A DNA stretch of 64,000 bases from Nocardioides sediminis (GTDB taxonomy: Bacteria > Actinomycetota > Actinomycetes > Propionibacteriales > Nocardioidaceae). The first letter of the stretch is position 1. Every line of letters begins with the position of its first letter. Where the stretch lies: positions 248,001-312,000 of the forward strand of contig NZ_PZYZ01000004.1 in NCBI RefSeq assembly GCF_003047295.1, in the 5' to 3' direction. Below the pieces are notes generated by a model. It made no database searches. It was not told the DNA's origin and was given only the letters and a program-made list of their open reading frames with translations. Positions 38,147 to 48,196 of the stretch are shown here, piece after piece. Position numbers and translations under genes: made by a program.

Positions 38147-38668
38147 ATGACCTCCGACGCCGTGACCACCCTCTCCGCGGCCCTCGACCAGGCCGGCGGG
38201 CTGCTGGCGCTCGTGGCTCCGTCGGACCTCGACCGCCCGACGCCGTGCGACGGCTGGACCGTGCGCGAGCTGGGAGACCACCTGGCCGCCTCGCCCGGCC
38301 GGTTCCTCGAGATGGCGCGCGGCGGCTCCGTCGACTGGGGCGCCGGCTCGGGGATCCCGCAGGACCGCTGGGCCACGCAGTTCCGGGCGGACGCCGCGGC
38401 ACTCCTCGCGCACTGGGAGTCCCAGGACGACGCGGGCGGGGCCGACTTCACAATCGCCGAGCTCGCGGTGCACTCCTGGGACCTCGCGCAGGCGGTCGAC
38501 CCGGGCCGCTCGCTCGACGACACGGTCGCCGAGCGGGCACTGGCCGTGATGCGGCAGGGCCTGACCCCGGAGAACCGTGCCGGCGTCTTCGCGCCGGAGG
38601 TGCCCGTGGCCGACGACGCGTCGGTGCACGACCGGCTGGCGGCCTGGGCGGGGCGCACGCCGCGCTGA
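38147..38668 (+). CDS. DinB-like / maleylpyruvate isomerase-family protein
   Basis: 173 aa four-helix-bundle metal-binding family (TIGR03086 type). RPTPCDGWTVRELGDHLAAS carries the first His ligand and AVHSWDLAQAV the others. The ATG at 38147 lies 7 bases after TAGCGT (38134-38139): leaderless. A mycothiol-dependent reaction is possible for the family but not shown. Confidence 0.82.
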   Translation: MTSDAVTTLSAALDQAGGLLALVAPSDLDRPTPCDGWTVRELGDHLAASPGRFLEMARGGSVDWGAGSGIPQDRWATQFRADAAALLAHWESQDDAGGADFTIAELAVHSWDLAQAVDPGRSLDDTVAERALAVMRQGLTPENRAGVFAPEVPVADDASVHDRLAAWAGRTPR

Positions 38669-38700
38669 GGCGTCGTACGAGCTGTCTCGGGGGCGTCTGA

Positions 38701-38794
38701 GCGGACGTCCGACGGAGCGGCGACCGGCTCGTCGGACGCAGAGCGGGACGTCCGACGAGGCGGCTGCTCCGGCGACCGGGGTGTCGGACGTCCC
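38701..38794. repeat. Duplicated hairpin-forming repeat between convergent genes
   Basis: Two similar units of about 40-50 bases, each with gacgtccgacg near the left, gcgaccgg in the middle and gtcggacg at the right. In the second unit gggacgtccgac (38745-38756) and gtcggacgtccc (38783-38794) are exact reverse complements. It may act as a two-way terminator. Confidence 0.6.
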
Positions 38795-38797
38795 GGA

Positions 38798-39835
38798 CTA
38801 CGTCTGACGGTCAGCCAGGGCGCGCAGGACCGCCTCGACGTCGGCGTCGGAGTTGTAGAGGTGGAACGAGAGCCGCAGCCGCCCGGCCCGGACGGCAGCC
38901 CGGATGCCCGCCGCGGCGAGCCGCTCGGGCGCGTCGGGCGGGCAGCGCACCGACACGATCGCGGAGTCGCCGGCAGGCAGGCCGATGCCCTCGCGGAAGG
39001 CGTCGGCCAGGGCCAGGTCGTGGGCGTGGATCCGGTCGACGCCGACCTCGAGCAGCAGGTCGAGCGCGGGCGCGTGGCCGACCCAGCAACCCCAGGCGGG
39101 GGAGAGGTCGAACCGGCGGGCGTCGGGCGCCAGCCGCAGCGGCGGGCCGTAGATGGAGTCCCAGCGCGAGGCCCCGGCGTACCAGCCCGCGGCCAGCGTC
39201 GGCACCTCGTCGCGCAGCCCGGCTCCCACGGAGAGGAAGCAGGTGCCGCGGGGGCCGAGCAGCCACTTGTAGCCACCGGCCACGACGTAGTCGGCGACGA
39301 GCCCCTCGAGGGGGAGCCACCCGGCGGCCTGGGTGACGTCGACGAGCGTCCGGACGTCGTGCCGCGCCGCCGCCTCGGCGAGGCCGTCGAGGTCGAGCAC
39401 GCGACCGTCGGAGGACTGCACGGCCGAGACGGCGACCAGGTCGACCTCGTCGGAGATCGCGTCGAGGAGTCCGTCCAACGGCACGAGGCGTACGTCGAGC
39501 CCGGGCGTGCGCAGGAACGGGAAGAGGACCGAGGTGAAGTCCTCCTCCGCGGCGAGCACGACCGAGCCGGCGGGGAGGGACGCCGCGACGAGCCCCACGA
39601 ACTGCGAGGTCTGGCTGCCGGTGGCCACGTCGTCCGGGGACCTGCCGAGCATCGCGGCGAACGCGGCGCGACCGCGCTCGACGTACGCGTCGACCGACAC
39701 GGCGTCGACCTCACCGGCGGCCCGCGCCTCCTCGAAGGCGCACATGGCCTCGAGGCTGCGCCGCGGGGCGAGGCCGAGGGTCGCGGAGTTGAGGAAGGCC
39801 CCCGCAGGAGCGAACTCCTCGGGGGCCAGGCTCAC
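38798..39835 (-). CDS. Class V aminotransferase-fold PLP enzyme
   Basis: 345 aa. LVDVTQAAGWLPL holds the PLP-binding Asp and VAGGYKWLLGPRG the Schiff-base lysine. The fold type is that of cysteine desulphurase/kynureninase-like enzymes, but no conserved desulphurase Cys loop was found, so the reaction is open. GTG start. It lies 16 bases after crp on the same strand and may be read through from it. Confidence 0.85.
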   Translation of the reverse strand: MSLAPEEFAPAGAFLNSATLGLAPRRSLEAMCAFEEARAAGEVDAVSVDAYVERGRAAFAAMLGRSPDDVATGSQTSQFVGLVAASLPAGSVVLAAEEDFTSVLFPFLRTPGLDVRLVPLDGLLDAISDEVDLVAVSAVQSSDGRVLDLDGLAEAAARHDVRTLVDVTQAAGWLPLEGLVADYVVAGGYKWLLGPRGTCFLSVGAGLRDEVPTLAAGWYAGASRWDSIYGPPLRLAPDARRFDLSPAWGCWVGHAPALDLLLEVGVDRIHAHDLALADAFREGIGLPAGDSAIVSVRCPPDAPERLAAAGIRAAVRAGRLRLSFHLYNSDADVEAVLRALADRQT

Positions 39836-39851
39836 GCGCGGCGGGATGGGA

Positions 39852-40529
39852 CTACCGGGCGCGGCGCGAGAGGCGCTCGACGTCCATGATCACGACCGAG
39901 CGCGGCTCGAGGCGGACCCATCCGCGCGAGGCGAAGTCGGCCAGCGCCTTGTTGACGGTCTCCCGGGAGGCGCCGACGAGCTGGGCCAGCTCCTCCTGGG
40001 TGAGGTCGTGGTGGACGTGCACGCCGTCGTCGGCCGTGCGGCCGAAGCGGTCGGCGAGGTCGAGGAGCGCCTTGGCGACCCGGCCGGGGACGTCGGAGAA
40101 CACGAGGTCGGCGACGACGTCGTTGGACTTGCGCAGCCGGGCGGCGAGCTGGGACAGCAGGCCGCGCGCGACGATCGGACGGCCGTCGAGCCAGCGCAGC
40201 AGGTCCTCGTGGGAGAGCGAGGCGAAGGTCGCGTCCGTGACCGCGGTGACGGTCGCGGACCGCGGCCCCGGGTCGAAGAGGGAGAGCTCACCGAACATCT
40301 GCCCGGGACCCATGATCGCCAGCAGGTTCTCGCGACCGTCGGAGGACGAGCGGCCGAGCTTCACCTTGCCGTCGAGCACGATGTAGAGCTTGTCGCCCGA
40401 GTCTCCCTCGTGGAAGAGCACGTCGCCGCGGCGGAGCTTGGTCTCGGCCATCGAGCCGCGCAGCGCCGTCGCCGCCTCGTCGTCGAGCGCGCTGAAGAGC
40501 GGTGCCTGACGAAGTACGTCGTTGTCCAC
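39852..40529 (-). CDS. crp: Crp/Fnr-family transcription regulator (Crp)
   Basis: 225 aa, as for actinobacterial Crp (M. tuberculosis Rv3676, 224 aa). The cyclic-nucleotide domain shows GDSGDKLYIVLDGKVKL, MFGELSLFD and PRSATVTAVTDA. The last is the phosphate-binding region that contacts cAMP. The helix-turn-helix has LTQEELAQLVGASRETVNKAL. GTG start with GGGAGGGACC upstream. It diverges from nth as in M. tuberculosis. Candidate binding sites are found in its own promoter and before DUF485-actP. Confidence 0.94.
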   Translation of the reverse strand: MDNDVLRQAPLFSALDDEAATALRGSMAETKLRRGDVLFHEGDSGDKLYIVLDGKVKLGRSSSDGRENLLAIMGPGQMFGELSLFDPGPRSATVTAVTDATFASLSHEDLLRWLDGRPIVARGLLSQLAARLRKSNDVVADLVFSDVPGRVAKALLDLADRFGRTADDGVHVHHDLTQEELAQLVGASRETVNKALADFASRGWVRLEPRSVVIMDVERLSRRAR

Positions 40530-40584
40530 GAAGGTCCCTCCCGTGGTTCCGGCCGCCCATCGGGCCGCCCTGGTGGTTGCGCTG

Positions 40585-40608
40585 ATCCTAGCCGTGGTCT
40601 GCATCACA
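40585..40608 (-). promoter_or_regulatory. crp promoter with candidate Crp site
   Basis: A minus-strand TAGGAT (40585-40590) gives a leader of about 49 bases. Directly upstream, 40593-40608 reads CGTGG-N6-TCACA against the consensus TGTGA-N6-TCACA: one half-site exact, the other 3 of 5. The overlap with the promoter spacer suggests autoregulation. Confidence 0.42.
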
Positions 40609-40695
40609 GGTGACAGCGACGCCACCGGCGGGGCCGATCCGTGGCCCGCCTCACGCCGGCAGGGCGGTGTCGGAGGTGGCCCGTAGTCTGTCCGC

Positions 40696-41424
40696 GTGCC
40701 CGCCAGCGCCTCCTCGACCGCCCCCGCCCCCCGTCCCGACACGGCCCTGGTCCGGCGCGCCCGCAAGATCGACCGGGTGCTGGCGCAGACCTACCCCGAC
40801 GCCCGGTGCGAGCTCGACTTCGACACCCCGTTCGAACTGCTCGTCGTCACCGTCCTGAGCGCCCAGACCACCGACCGCCGGGTCAACGCCGTCCGCCCGA
40901 CGCTCTTCGCGGCCTACCCGAACGCGACGGCGATGGCCGCCGCGCCCCGCGAGCACCTCGAGGAGATCGTCGGGCCCCTCGGCTTCTTCCGCGCCAAGAC
41001 CGACGCGCTGCTCAAGCTCAGCCAGGCCCTCGTCGAGCGCTACGACGGCGAGGTGCCCGGACGCCTCGAGGACCTCGTCACCCTGCCGGGCGTGGGCCGC
41101 AAGACCGCCCACGTCGTGCTGGGCAACGCCTTCGGTGTCCCGGGCATCACCGTCGACACCCACTTCGGCCGGCTCGTCCGCCGCTTCGGCTGGACCGAGG
41201 AGACCGACCCGGTCAAGGTCGAGCACGCCGTCGCGGCGCTGTTCCCCAAGCGCGACTGGACGATGCTCTCCCACCACGTCATCTGGCACGGCCGCCGCCG
41301 CTGCCACGCCAAGAAGCCGGCGTGCGGCGCGTGCCCGCTCGCCCGCCTCTGCCCGTCGTACGGCACCGGTCCGATCGACCCCGACGAGGCGGAGAAGCTG
41401 GTCAGGACCCAGGGGCCCGCGTGA
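40696..41424 (+). CDS. nth: Endonuclease III
   Basis: Base-excision glycosylase/AP lyase for oxidised pyrimidines, 242 aa. Helix-hairpin-helix LPGVGRKTA with catalytic K136, catalytic D154 in TVDTHFGRL, and the 4Fe-4S loop C-x6-C-x2-C-x5-C near the C-terminus. The GTG lies 6 bases after TAGTCT (40684-40689): leaderless. It opens an operon of four genes that overlap or nearly overlap. Confidence 0.96.
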   Translation: MPASASSTAPAPRPDTALVRRARKIDRVLAQTYPDARCELDFDTPFELLVVTVLSAQTTDRRVNAVRPTLFAAYPNATAMAAAPREHLEEIVGPLGFFRAKTDALLKLSQALVERYDGEVPGRLEDLVTLPGVGRKTAHVVLGNAFGVPGITVDTHFGRLVRRFGWTEETDPVKVEHAVAALFPKRDWTMLSHHVIWHGRRRCHAKKPACGACPLARLCPSYGTGPIDPDEAEKLVRTQGPA

Positions 41425-41927
41425 TCCGTTCCGTCCTGCTCGCGCTCGTCGTCGTCCTCGCGCTCACCTCCTGCTCCGCCGACGAGCCGGAGCGACCCAC
41501 CACGCTTCCCGACGTCACCCTGGCGGGCTTCGACGGCGGCGAGGCCGTCGACCTCGGCGAGCTCCGGGGCCCCGCGCTGGTCAACCTGTGGGCCAGCTGG
41601 TGCGGACCCTGCCGCGAGGAGATGCCGCTGCTCGAGGAGTTCCACCAGACGTACGGCGACGAGGTCGCCGTGCTGGGCATCGACTACCAGGACCAGCAGA
41701 CGGCCAAGGCGGCCCAGCTGGTCGCGGACTCCGGGGTCACCTACCCGCTCGTGGCGGACCCGGCGGGCGCGATCAACGGCAAGGGTGCGTTCCCCAACCT
41801 CCGCGGGCTGCCGTTCTGGGCGCTGGTCGACGCGGAGGGCACCGTCACCCACCTCAAGGCCGGCGAGGTCGACTCGGTCGACGAGATCGTGACGATGGCG
41901 CAGGAGCACCTCGGGGTGAGCCTGTGA
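41421..41927 (+). CDS. TlpA-like thioredoxin lipoprotein
   Basis: 168 aa. Signal peptide with lipobox LTSC (Cys at about residue 18) and an exported thioredoxin fold with the redox motif WCGPC in [10 protein letters not shown]. The TlpA/ResA group keeps exported cysteines reduced or aids cytochrome c maturation. The GTG overlaps nth by 4 bases. Same position as Rv3673c. Confidence 0.92.
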   Translation: MIRSVLLALVVVLALTSCSADEPERPTTLPDVTLAGFDGGEAVDLGELRGPALVNLWASWCGPCREEMPLLEEFHQTYGDEVAVLGIDYQDQQTAKAAQLVADSGVTYPLVADPAGAINGKGAFPNLRGLPFWALVDAEGTVTHLKAGEVDSVDEIVTMAQEHLGVSL

Positions 41928-42649
41928 GCGACCCCGTGACCGCGAGCGACGCGCTGCCCGACTGGCTGCGACCGGTCGTCGAGGCCTGCGCGGCGATCAC
42001 CGTGGACGAGCTCACCCGGTTCGCGCCCCCCGAGGGCGGCGCCGCGCGACGTGGGGCGGTGCTGATGCTCTTCGCCGACACGGACGCCGACGGGGAGGGC
42101 GAGATCCTGCTCACCGAGCGGGCCCACCACATGCGCTCCCACCCGGGGCAGGTCTCCTTCCCCGGCGGCACGATCGACCCGGGCGAGACCCCGGTCGAGG
42201 CGGCTCTGCGCGAGGCCGAGGAGGAGATCGCCCTCGACCCGACCTCGATCGAGGTCTTCGGGGAGCTGCCCGAGCTCTGGCTGCCGCCCAGCAACTTCGC
42301 CGTCACCCCCGTGCTGGGCTGGTGGCGCGAGCGCGGAGAGGTCGGCATCGCCAGTCCCGACGAGGTCCACGAGATCCACCACGTCCCGATCAGCGAGCTG
42401 CTCGACCCCCGGCACCGCATCAGCGTGCGCCACCCCAGCGGCTGGCTCGGTCCGGGCTTCCTCATCGGGCCCGAGCGCGACGTGATCCTGTGGGGCTTCA
42501 CGGCCGGGATCATCGCCCGCCTCTTCGACTTCCTCGATTGGTCGACCCCCTGGGACGCCGACCGGGTGCGTGACCTGCCGTCGTACATGCTGCAGGGTGA
42601 TCCCACACCGGGGCAGGACCTCCGGCACCACACCAGACCGGGGGAGTGA
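41924..42649 (+). CDS. Nudix hydrolase, CoA-diphosphatase type
   Basis: 241 aa. LLTERAHHMRSHPGQVSFPGG matches the NuCoA signature before the Nudix box GGTIDPGETPVEAALREAEEEIAL, where the last Gly of the consensus is Ala. CoA or acyl-CoA pyrophosphatase activity is expected for the group. It overlaps both neighbours' coding sequence or start region, within the nth-marP operon (Rv3672c position). Confidence 0.9.
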   Translation: MSDPVTASDALPDWLRPVVEACAAITVDELTRFAPPEGGAARRGAVLMLFADTDADGEGEILLTERAHHMRSHPGQVSFPGGTIDPGETPVEAALREAEEEIALDPTSIEVFGELPELWLPPSNFAVTPVLGWWRERGEVGIASPDEVHEIHHVPISELLDPRHRISVRHPSGWLGPGFLIGPERDVILWGFTAGIIARLFDFLDWSTPWDADRVRDLPSYMLQGDPTPGQDLRHHTRPGE

Positions 42650-42651
42650 GC

Positions 42652-43830
42652 ATGAACGTCCTCGACTGGTGCCTGGTCGCACTGGTGGGCATCTACGCGC
42701 TGTCGGGCTACTGGCAGGGCTTCGTCACCGGCGCCTTCGCCACCGCGGGGCTGCTGCTCGGCGGACTCTTCGGCGTGTGGCTGGCGCCGATCGCGCTCGG
42801 CGACGCCGAGCCCTCGCTGTGGGTCTCGCTCGGCGCGCTGTTCATCGTGATCCTCGCGGCGTCGCTGGGGCAGGCGCTGCTGCAGTACGCCGGCGCGCGC
42901 ATCCGCTCACGCATCCGCTGGCAGCCGGTCCGGGCCTTGGACGCCGTCGGCGGGGCCGCCCTCAGCGCGGCCGCCGTGCTGGTCGTCGCCTGGGCGCTCG
43001 GGGTGGCGGTCTCCGGATCGCAGATCGGTGCGATCACCCCGACCGTGCGCGAGTCGACCGTGCTGGCCAAGGTCGACTCCGTGCTGCCGGGGCAGGCCGC
43101 CGGTGTCCTGCAGGCCTTCAACAACGTGGTGGGGACGACGTTCTTCCCGCGCTACCTCGAGCCCTTCGCACCCGAGCGCATCGTCGAGGTCAAGGCAGGC
43201 CCGCGCCGGCTGCTCACCGACCCGGACGTGGTCGACGCGCAGAGCAGCGTGCTCAAGGTACGCGGCACCAACGCGTGCGGCAGCGGCCTGGAGGGCACCG
43301 GCTTCCTCTACTCCGACGGCCGGCTGATGACCAACGCCCACGTCGTCGCCGGGGTGCGGCAGCCCGAGGTCGAGCTCGGCGACGGCACCAGCGTGACCGC
43401 GACCGTCGTGCACTACGACCCCGACATCGACGTGGCCGTGCTGGCCCTCGACGACGGCGACCTGCCCTCCCTCGCCTTCGACCGCGACGCCGGGCCCCAG
43501 GACGGCGTGGCCATCGTGGGCTACCCGCAGGACGGTCCCTACGACGTGCAGGCGGGCCGGATCCGGTCCGAGCAGCGGCTCCGCTCCCCGGACATCTACG
43601 GCGAGGGCGCGGTGATCCGCGAGGTGTTCTCCCTGCGGGGCCTCGTCCGGGCCGGCAACTCCGGCGGTCCGATCCTGTCCTCGGGGGGTGACGTGGTCGG
43701 GCTGGTGTTCGCCGCCTCGGTCACCGACCGCGACACCGGCTACGCCCTGACCGCCGACCAGGTGGCGGAGTCGGCGGCGCGCGGGCTGACGGCCGAGGAG
43801 GCCGTCGGCACCGGGGCCTGCACCGGCTGA
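42652..43830 (+). CDS. marP: Membrane serine protease MarP-like
   Basis: 392 aa. Four N-terminal helices of the CvpA type (about 1-120) and an exported chymotrypsin-like protease: H230 in TNAHVV, Asp in DIDVAVL (258 or 260) and S337 in GNSGGP. C209 and C390 stand where the activity-controlling disulphide of M. tuberculosis MarP (Rv3671c, acid resistance) is known. The ATG at 42652 is preferred since GGGGGA is spaced correctly for it; the GTG at 42646 lies too close. Confidence 0.93.
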   Translation: MNVLDWCLVALVGIYALSGYWQGFVTGAFATAGLLLGGLFGVWLAPIALGDAEPSLWVSLGALFIVILAASLGQALLQYAGARIRSRIRWQPVRALDAVGGAALSAAAVLVVAWALGVAVSGSQIGAITPTVRESTVLAKVDSVLPGQAAGVLQAFNNVVGTTFFPRYLEPFAPERIVEVKAGPRRLLTDPDVVDAQSSVLKVRGTNACGSGLEGTGFLYSDGRLMTNAHVVAGVRQPEVELGDGTSVTATVVHYDPDIDVAVLALDDGDLPSLAFDRDAGPQDGVAIVGYPQDGPYDVQAGRIRSEQRLRSPDIYGEGAVIREVFSLRGLVRAGNSGGPILSSGGDVVGLVFAASVTDRDTGYALTADQVAESAARGLTAEEAVGTGACTG

Positions 43831-43871
43831 GCCGCCGTCAGGCGGTCCTCAGGCGGTTGTCGGGTCCTGCG

Positions 43872-44270
43872 TCAGGCCCGGCCCTTGAGGGCGGAGGGGA
43901 TCTCCTTGCCCTGGTTGATCGCCCGCTCCGGCGCCTTGACCTGCTTGACCTGCCGCACGCCGATGAAGGCCAGCAGGGCGGCCACGAGGACGTAGAAGCC
44001 GAAGACGATCAGGAAGCACCACGCCAGGTCGAGCCCGGTCATGTTGATGAAGTAGGCGATCGCGACCGAGAGCATGATGATCGCCAGCACGGCGATGAAG
44101 GCCGCCCCGGCGAAGAGCCCGATCCCGGTGCCGCCGTGCTTGACGCTGACCTTGAGCTCGGACTTGGCCAGCTGGATCTCCTTGGAGATCAGCGTGGAGA
44201 TGTCGCGGCTGGCGTCGACGACGAGGCCGCCGATCGTGGGATCGGTGTCCTTGACCGGGGTGGTGGCCAT
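43872..44270 (-). CDS. Holin-X-like small membrane protein (phage_holin_3_6 family)
   Basis: 132 aa. A helical soluble start (LVVDASRDISTLISKEIQLAKSEL), two membrane helices (about 52-76 and 84-108) and a basic tail. The family is annotated as phage-holin-like but is a chromosomal actinobacterial protein; the same type lies here in M. tuberculosis (Rv3669). A GAAGGAAAC ribosome site precedes the ATG. No phage genes surround it. Confidence 0.82.
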   Translation of the reverse strand: MATTPVKDTDPTIGGLVVDASRDISTLISKEIQLAKSELKVSVKHGGTGIGLFAGAAFIAVLAIIMLSVAIAYFINMTGLDLAWCFLIVFGFYVLVAALLAFIGVRQVKQVKAPERAINQGKEIPSALKGRA

Positions 44271-44313
44271 GTGGGTTTCCTTCGCGGGGTACGACGCTTC
44301 TCTGACGGTCGTG

Positions 44314-44355
44314 ACCCTACACAAGGCGGCCGACGTCACCGGCCACCGATAGGAT
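44314..44355. promoter_or_regulatory. Divergent promoters of the holin-like gene and nhaA
   Basis: TAGGGT on the minus strand (44314-44319) and TAGGAT on the plus strand (44350-44355). They give leaders of about 37 and 75 bases. Confidence 0.4.
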
Positions 44356-44436
44356 CGCCGGAGGTGAGCCGGGAAGTCTGGTCGGCCCGCGTCCAGCAGG
44401 TCGCGGAGTGACCCGACAGCGACCCCGAAAGGCCGC

Positions 44437-45888
44437 GTGCCGATGCCAAGCGACAAGCCCAGTGACATGGACAGCAACCCCCATGAGCACCCCGAGCTGC
44501 CCGACGACGACGTCTGGCGGTCCGGACCGACCTACCTCGCCAGCAACAAGCCGCTCGCCCGGCTCGTCGCCCGCCCGGTGCGCGAGTTCCTCCGCATCGA
44601 GGCCGCGGGCTCCATCCTGCTGCTGCTCGCGGCCACCGCGGCGCTGATCTGGGCCAACAGCCCGTGGGCGTCGTCGTACGACTCGTTCTGGCACACCGAG
44701 GTCGCCATCGACCTCGGCAGCTTCCGGCTCGAGGAGACGCTGCAGCACTGGGTCAACGACGCCTTGATGGTGATCTTCTTCTTCGTCGTCGGCCTGGAGA
44801 TCAAGTACGAGATCGTCTCCGGTGACCTGCGCGACCCCAAGACCGCGGCCCTGCCCATCGTCGCGGCGATCGGCGGCATGCTGGTGCCGGCCGGGATCTA
44901 CCTCCTGATCGCCGGGAGCGGGGAGGCGAGCGCCGGGTGGGGCATCCCCATGGCCACCGACATCGCCTTCGCCGTGGGTGTGCTGGGTCTGCTCGGGCGC
45001 CGGATCCCGTCCGCGGCCCGGCTCTTCCTGCTGACCCTCGCCATCGTCGACGACATCGGCGCGATCATCGTGATCGCCGTCTTCTACACCGAGGACCTCC
45101 ACCTGGAGTGGCTCGGCCTCGCGGTCCTGCTCCTGGCGGTGATGATCGCGCTGCGGGTGCTGCGCGTGTGGTCGCTGTGGGTCTACGCCGTGCTCGGCTT
45201 CCTCACGTGGTTCGCGATGCTCGAGTCGGGCGTCCACGCCACCCTCGCCGGCGTGGCGATCGGCCTGATCACGCCCGCCGTCCCGCTGCTGCGCGAGGAC
45301 GTCGCCCGGGGCTACGCGCAGCGTGCCCTCAACGACCGGCACCTCGACTCCGAGGAGCTCAGCCGGCTGCGGTTCCTGCTGGGCGAGTCGGTCCCCGTCG
45401 TCGAACGGCTCCAGACCGCCCTGCACCCGCTCTCGTCGTACGTCGTGCTGCCGATCTTCGCGCTCGCCAACGCCGGCGTGCCGCTCGGTGGCGGTGCGCT
45501 CGGCGACGCCATGACGTCGGCCGTGGGGCTCGGGATCGCGGCGGGCCTCGTGGTGGGCAAGCCGCTCGGCATCGTCGTGGCCTGCTTCATCGCCATACGC
45601 CTGGGGCTGGGCCGGCTGCCCGACCGCACCACCTGGCCGATGGTCGCCGGGCTCGGCTCGGTGGCGGGCATCGGCTTCACCGTGTCCATCTTCATCGCCG
45701 GCCTCTCGTTCCCCGGCTCGGAGGTCCTCACGGGCGAGGCGAAGGTCGGCATCCTCGTCGCCTCGCTGGTGGCCGCGGTCGTCGGCACCGTCGTGCTGCT
45801 CGCGGCCGCCCGCGAGCAGGACCCGGAGCCGGAGCCCGCCGAGGAGGCCGCGGTCCCGTCCGGGTCCCCCGGGGCCGGCGGGTCCTGA
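44437..45888 (+). CDS. nhaA: Na+/H+ antiporter NhaA
   Basis: 483 aa with 12 hydrophobic helices. The ion-binding aspartates are in ATDIAFAVG and IVDDIGAIIVIA (equivalent to E. coli D133, D163, D164). FALANAGVP and GFTVSIFIAGLSF are also conserved. The N-terminus is extended by about 45 hydrophilic residues and the C-terminus is Glu/Pro-rich. GTG at 44437 has AAAGG upstream; ATG at 44443 is an alternative. Confidence 0.95.
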   Translation: MPMPSDKPSDMDSNPHEHPELPDDDVWRSGPTYLASNKPLARLVARPVREFLRIEAAGSILLLLAATAALIWANSPWASSYDSFWHTEVAIDLGSFRLEETLQHWVNDALMVIFFFVVGLEIKYEIVSGDLRDPKTAALPIVAAIGGMLVPAGIYLLIAGSGEASAGWGIPMATDIAFAVGVLGLLGRRIPSAARLFLLTLAIVDDIGAIIVIAVFYTEDLHLEWLGLAVLLLAVMIALRVLRVWSLWVYAVLGFLTWFAMLESGVHATLAGVAIGLITPAVPLLREDVARGYAQRALNDRHLDSEELSRLRFLLGESVPVVERLQTALHPLSSYVVLPIFALANAGVPLGGGALGDAMTSAVGLGIAAGLVVGKPLGIVVACFIAIRLGLGRLPDRTTWPMVAGLGSVAGIGFTVSIFIAGLSFPGSEVLTGEAKVGILVASLVAAVVGTVVLLAAAREQDPEPEPAEEAAVPSGSPGAGGS

Positions 45889-45906
45889 CGCACCCCGCGC
45901 CCCGGG

Positions 45907-45966
45907 TAGTTTGGGACGATCTCGTAGGCGAGACCGCGGGTCGGCCAACGATTTCGTCCCAAACTA
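45907..45966. repeat. Intergenic palindromic element, copy 1
   Basis: Exact 13-base arms tagtttgggacga (45907-45919) and tcgtcccaaacta (45954-45966) around 34 bases. It shares its left-arm sequence with copy 2 at 10 or more of 12 positions. Confidence 0.75.
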
Positions 45967-45981
45967 GCCAGCGCGGGCGGG

Positions 45982-46042
45982 GTAGTCCGGGACGAACGGA
46001 CCCCGGAATCGGCTCCTGGAGGGTCCGAACGTCACGGACTAC
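45982..46042. repeat. Intergenic palindromic element, copy 2
   Basis: 13-base arms gtagtccgggacg (45982-45994) and cgtcacggactac (46030-46042), one mismatch, with an inner stem cggaccc/gggtccg. With copy 1 it fills most of the 167-base gap between convergent nhaA and acs and could terminate both. Confidence 0.7.
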
Positions 46043-46055
46043 GCGGGAGGGGCGG

Positions 46056-48041
<1,986 letters not shown>

Positions 48042-48110
48042 ACGTGCTCCGTCTCGGGTCGATGCGGGCTGGTACGGGCGGTGACGTGCGCCGTCGGACG
48101 GCCGCCTCGA

Positions 48111-48139
48111 AACCTACGCTGAGTTGGTTGGTCGGTCGA
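48111..48139 (-). promoter_or_regulatory. Candidate promoter of acs
   Basis: On the minus strand TCGACC (48134-48139), 17 bases, then TAGGTT (48111-48116), giving a leader of about 63 bases. No Crp-like site was seen here. Confidence 0.45.
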
Positions 48140-48196
48140 TGGGTACGACGCCCGGACCGGCGCGTGCGGCCGGTCCGGGCGTCGTACGCCGGTGGG

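Noticed and set aside
43872..44270. Phage holin, hinting at a prophage
   Set aside because: No other phage genes nearby. The protein belongs to a chromosomal actinobacterial family at a conserved position.
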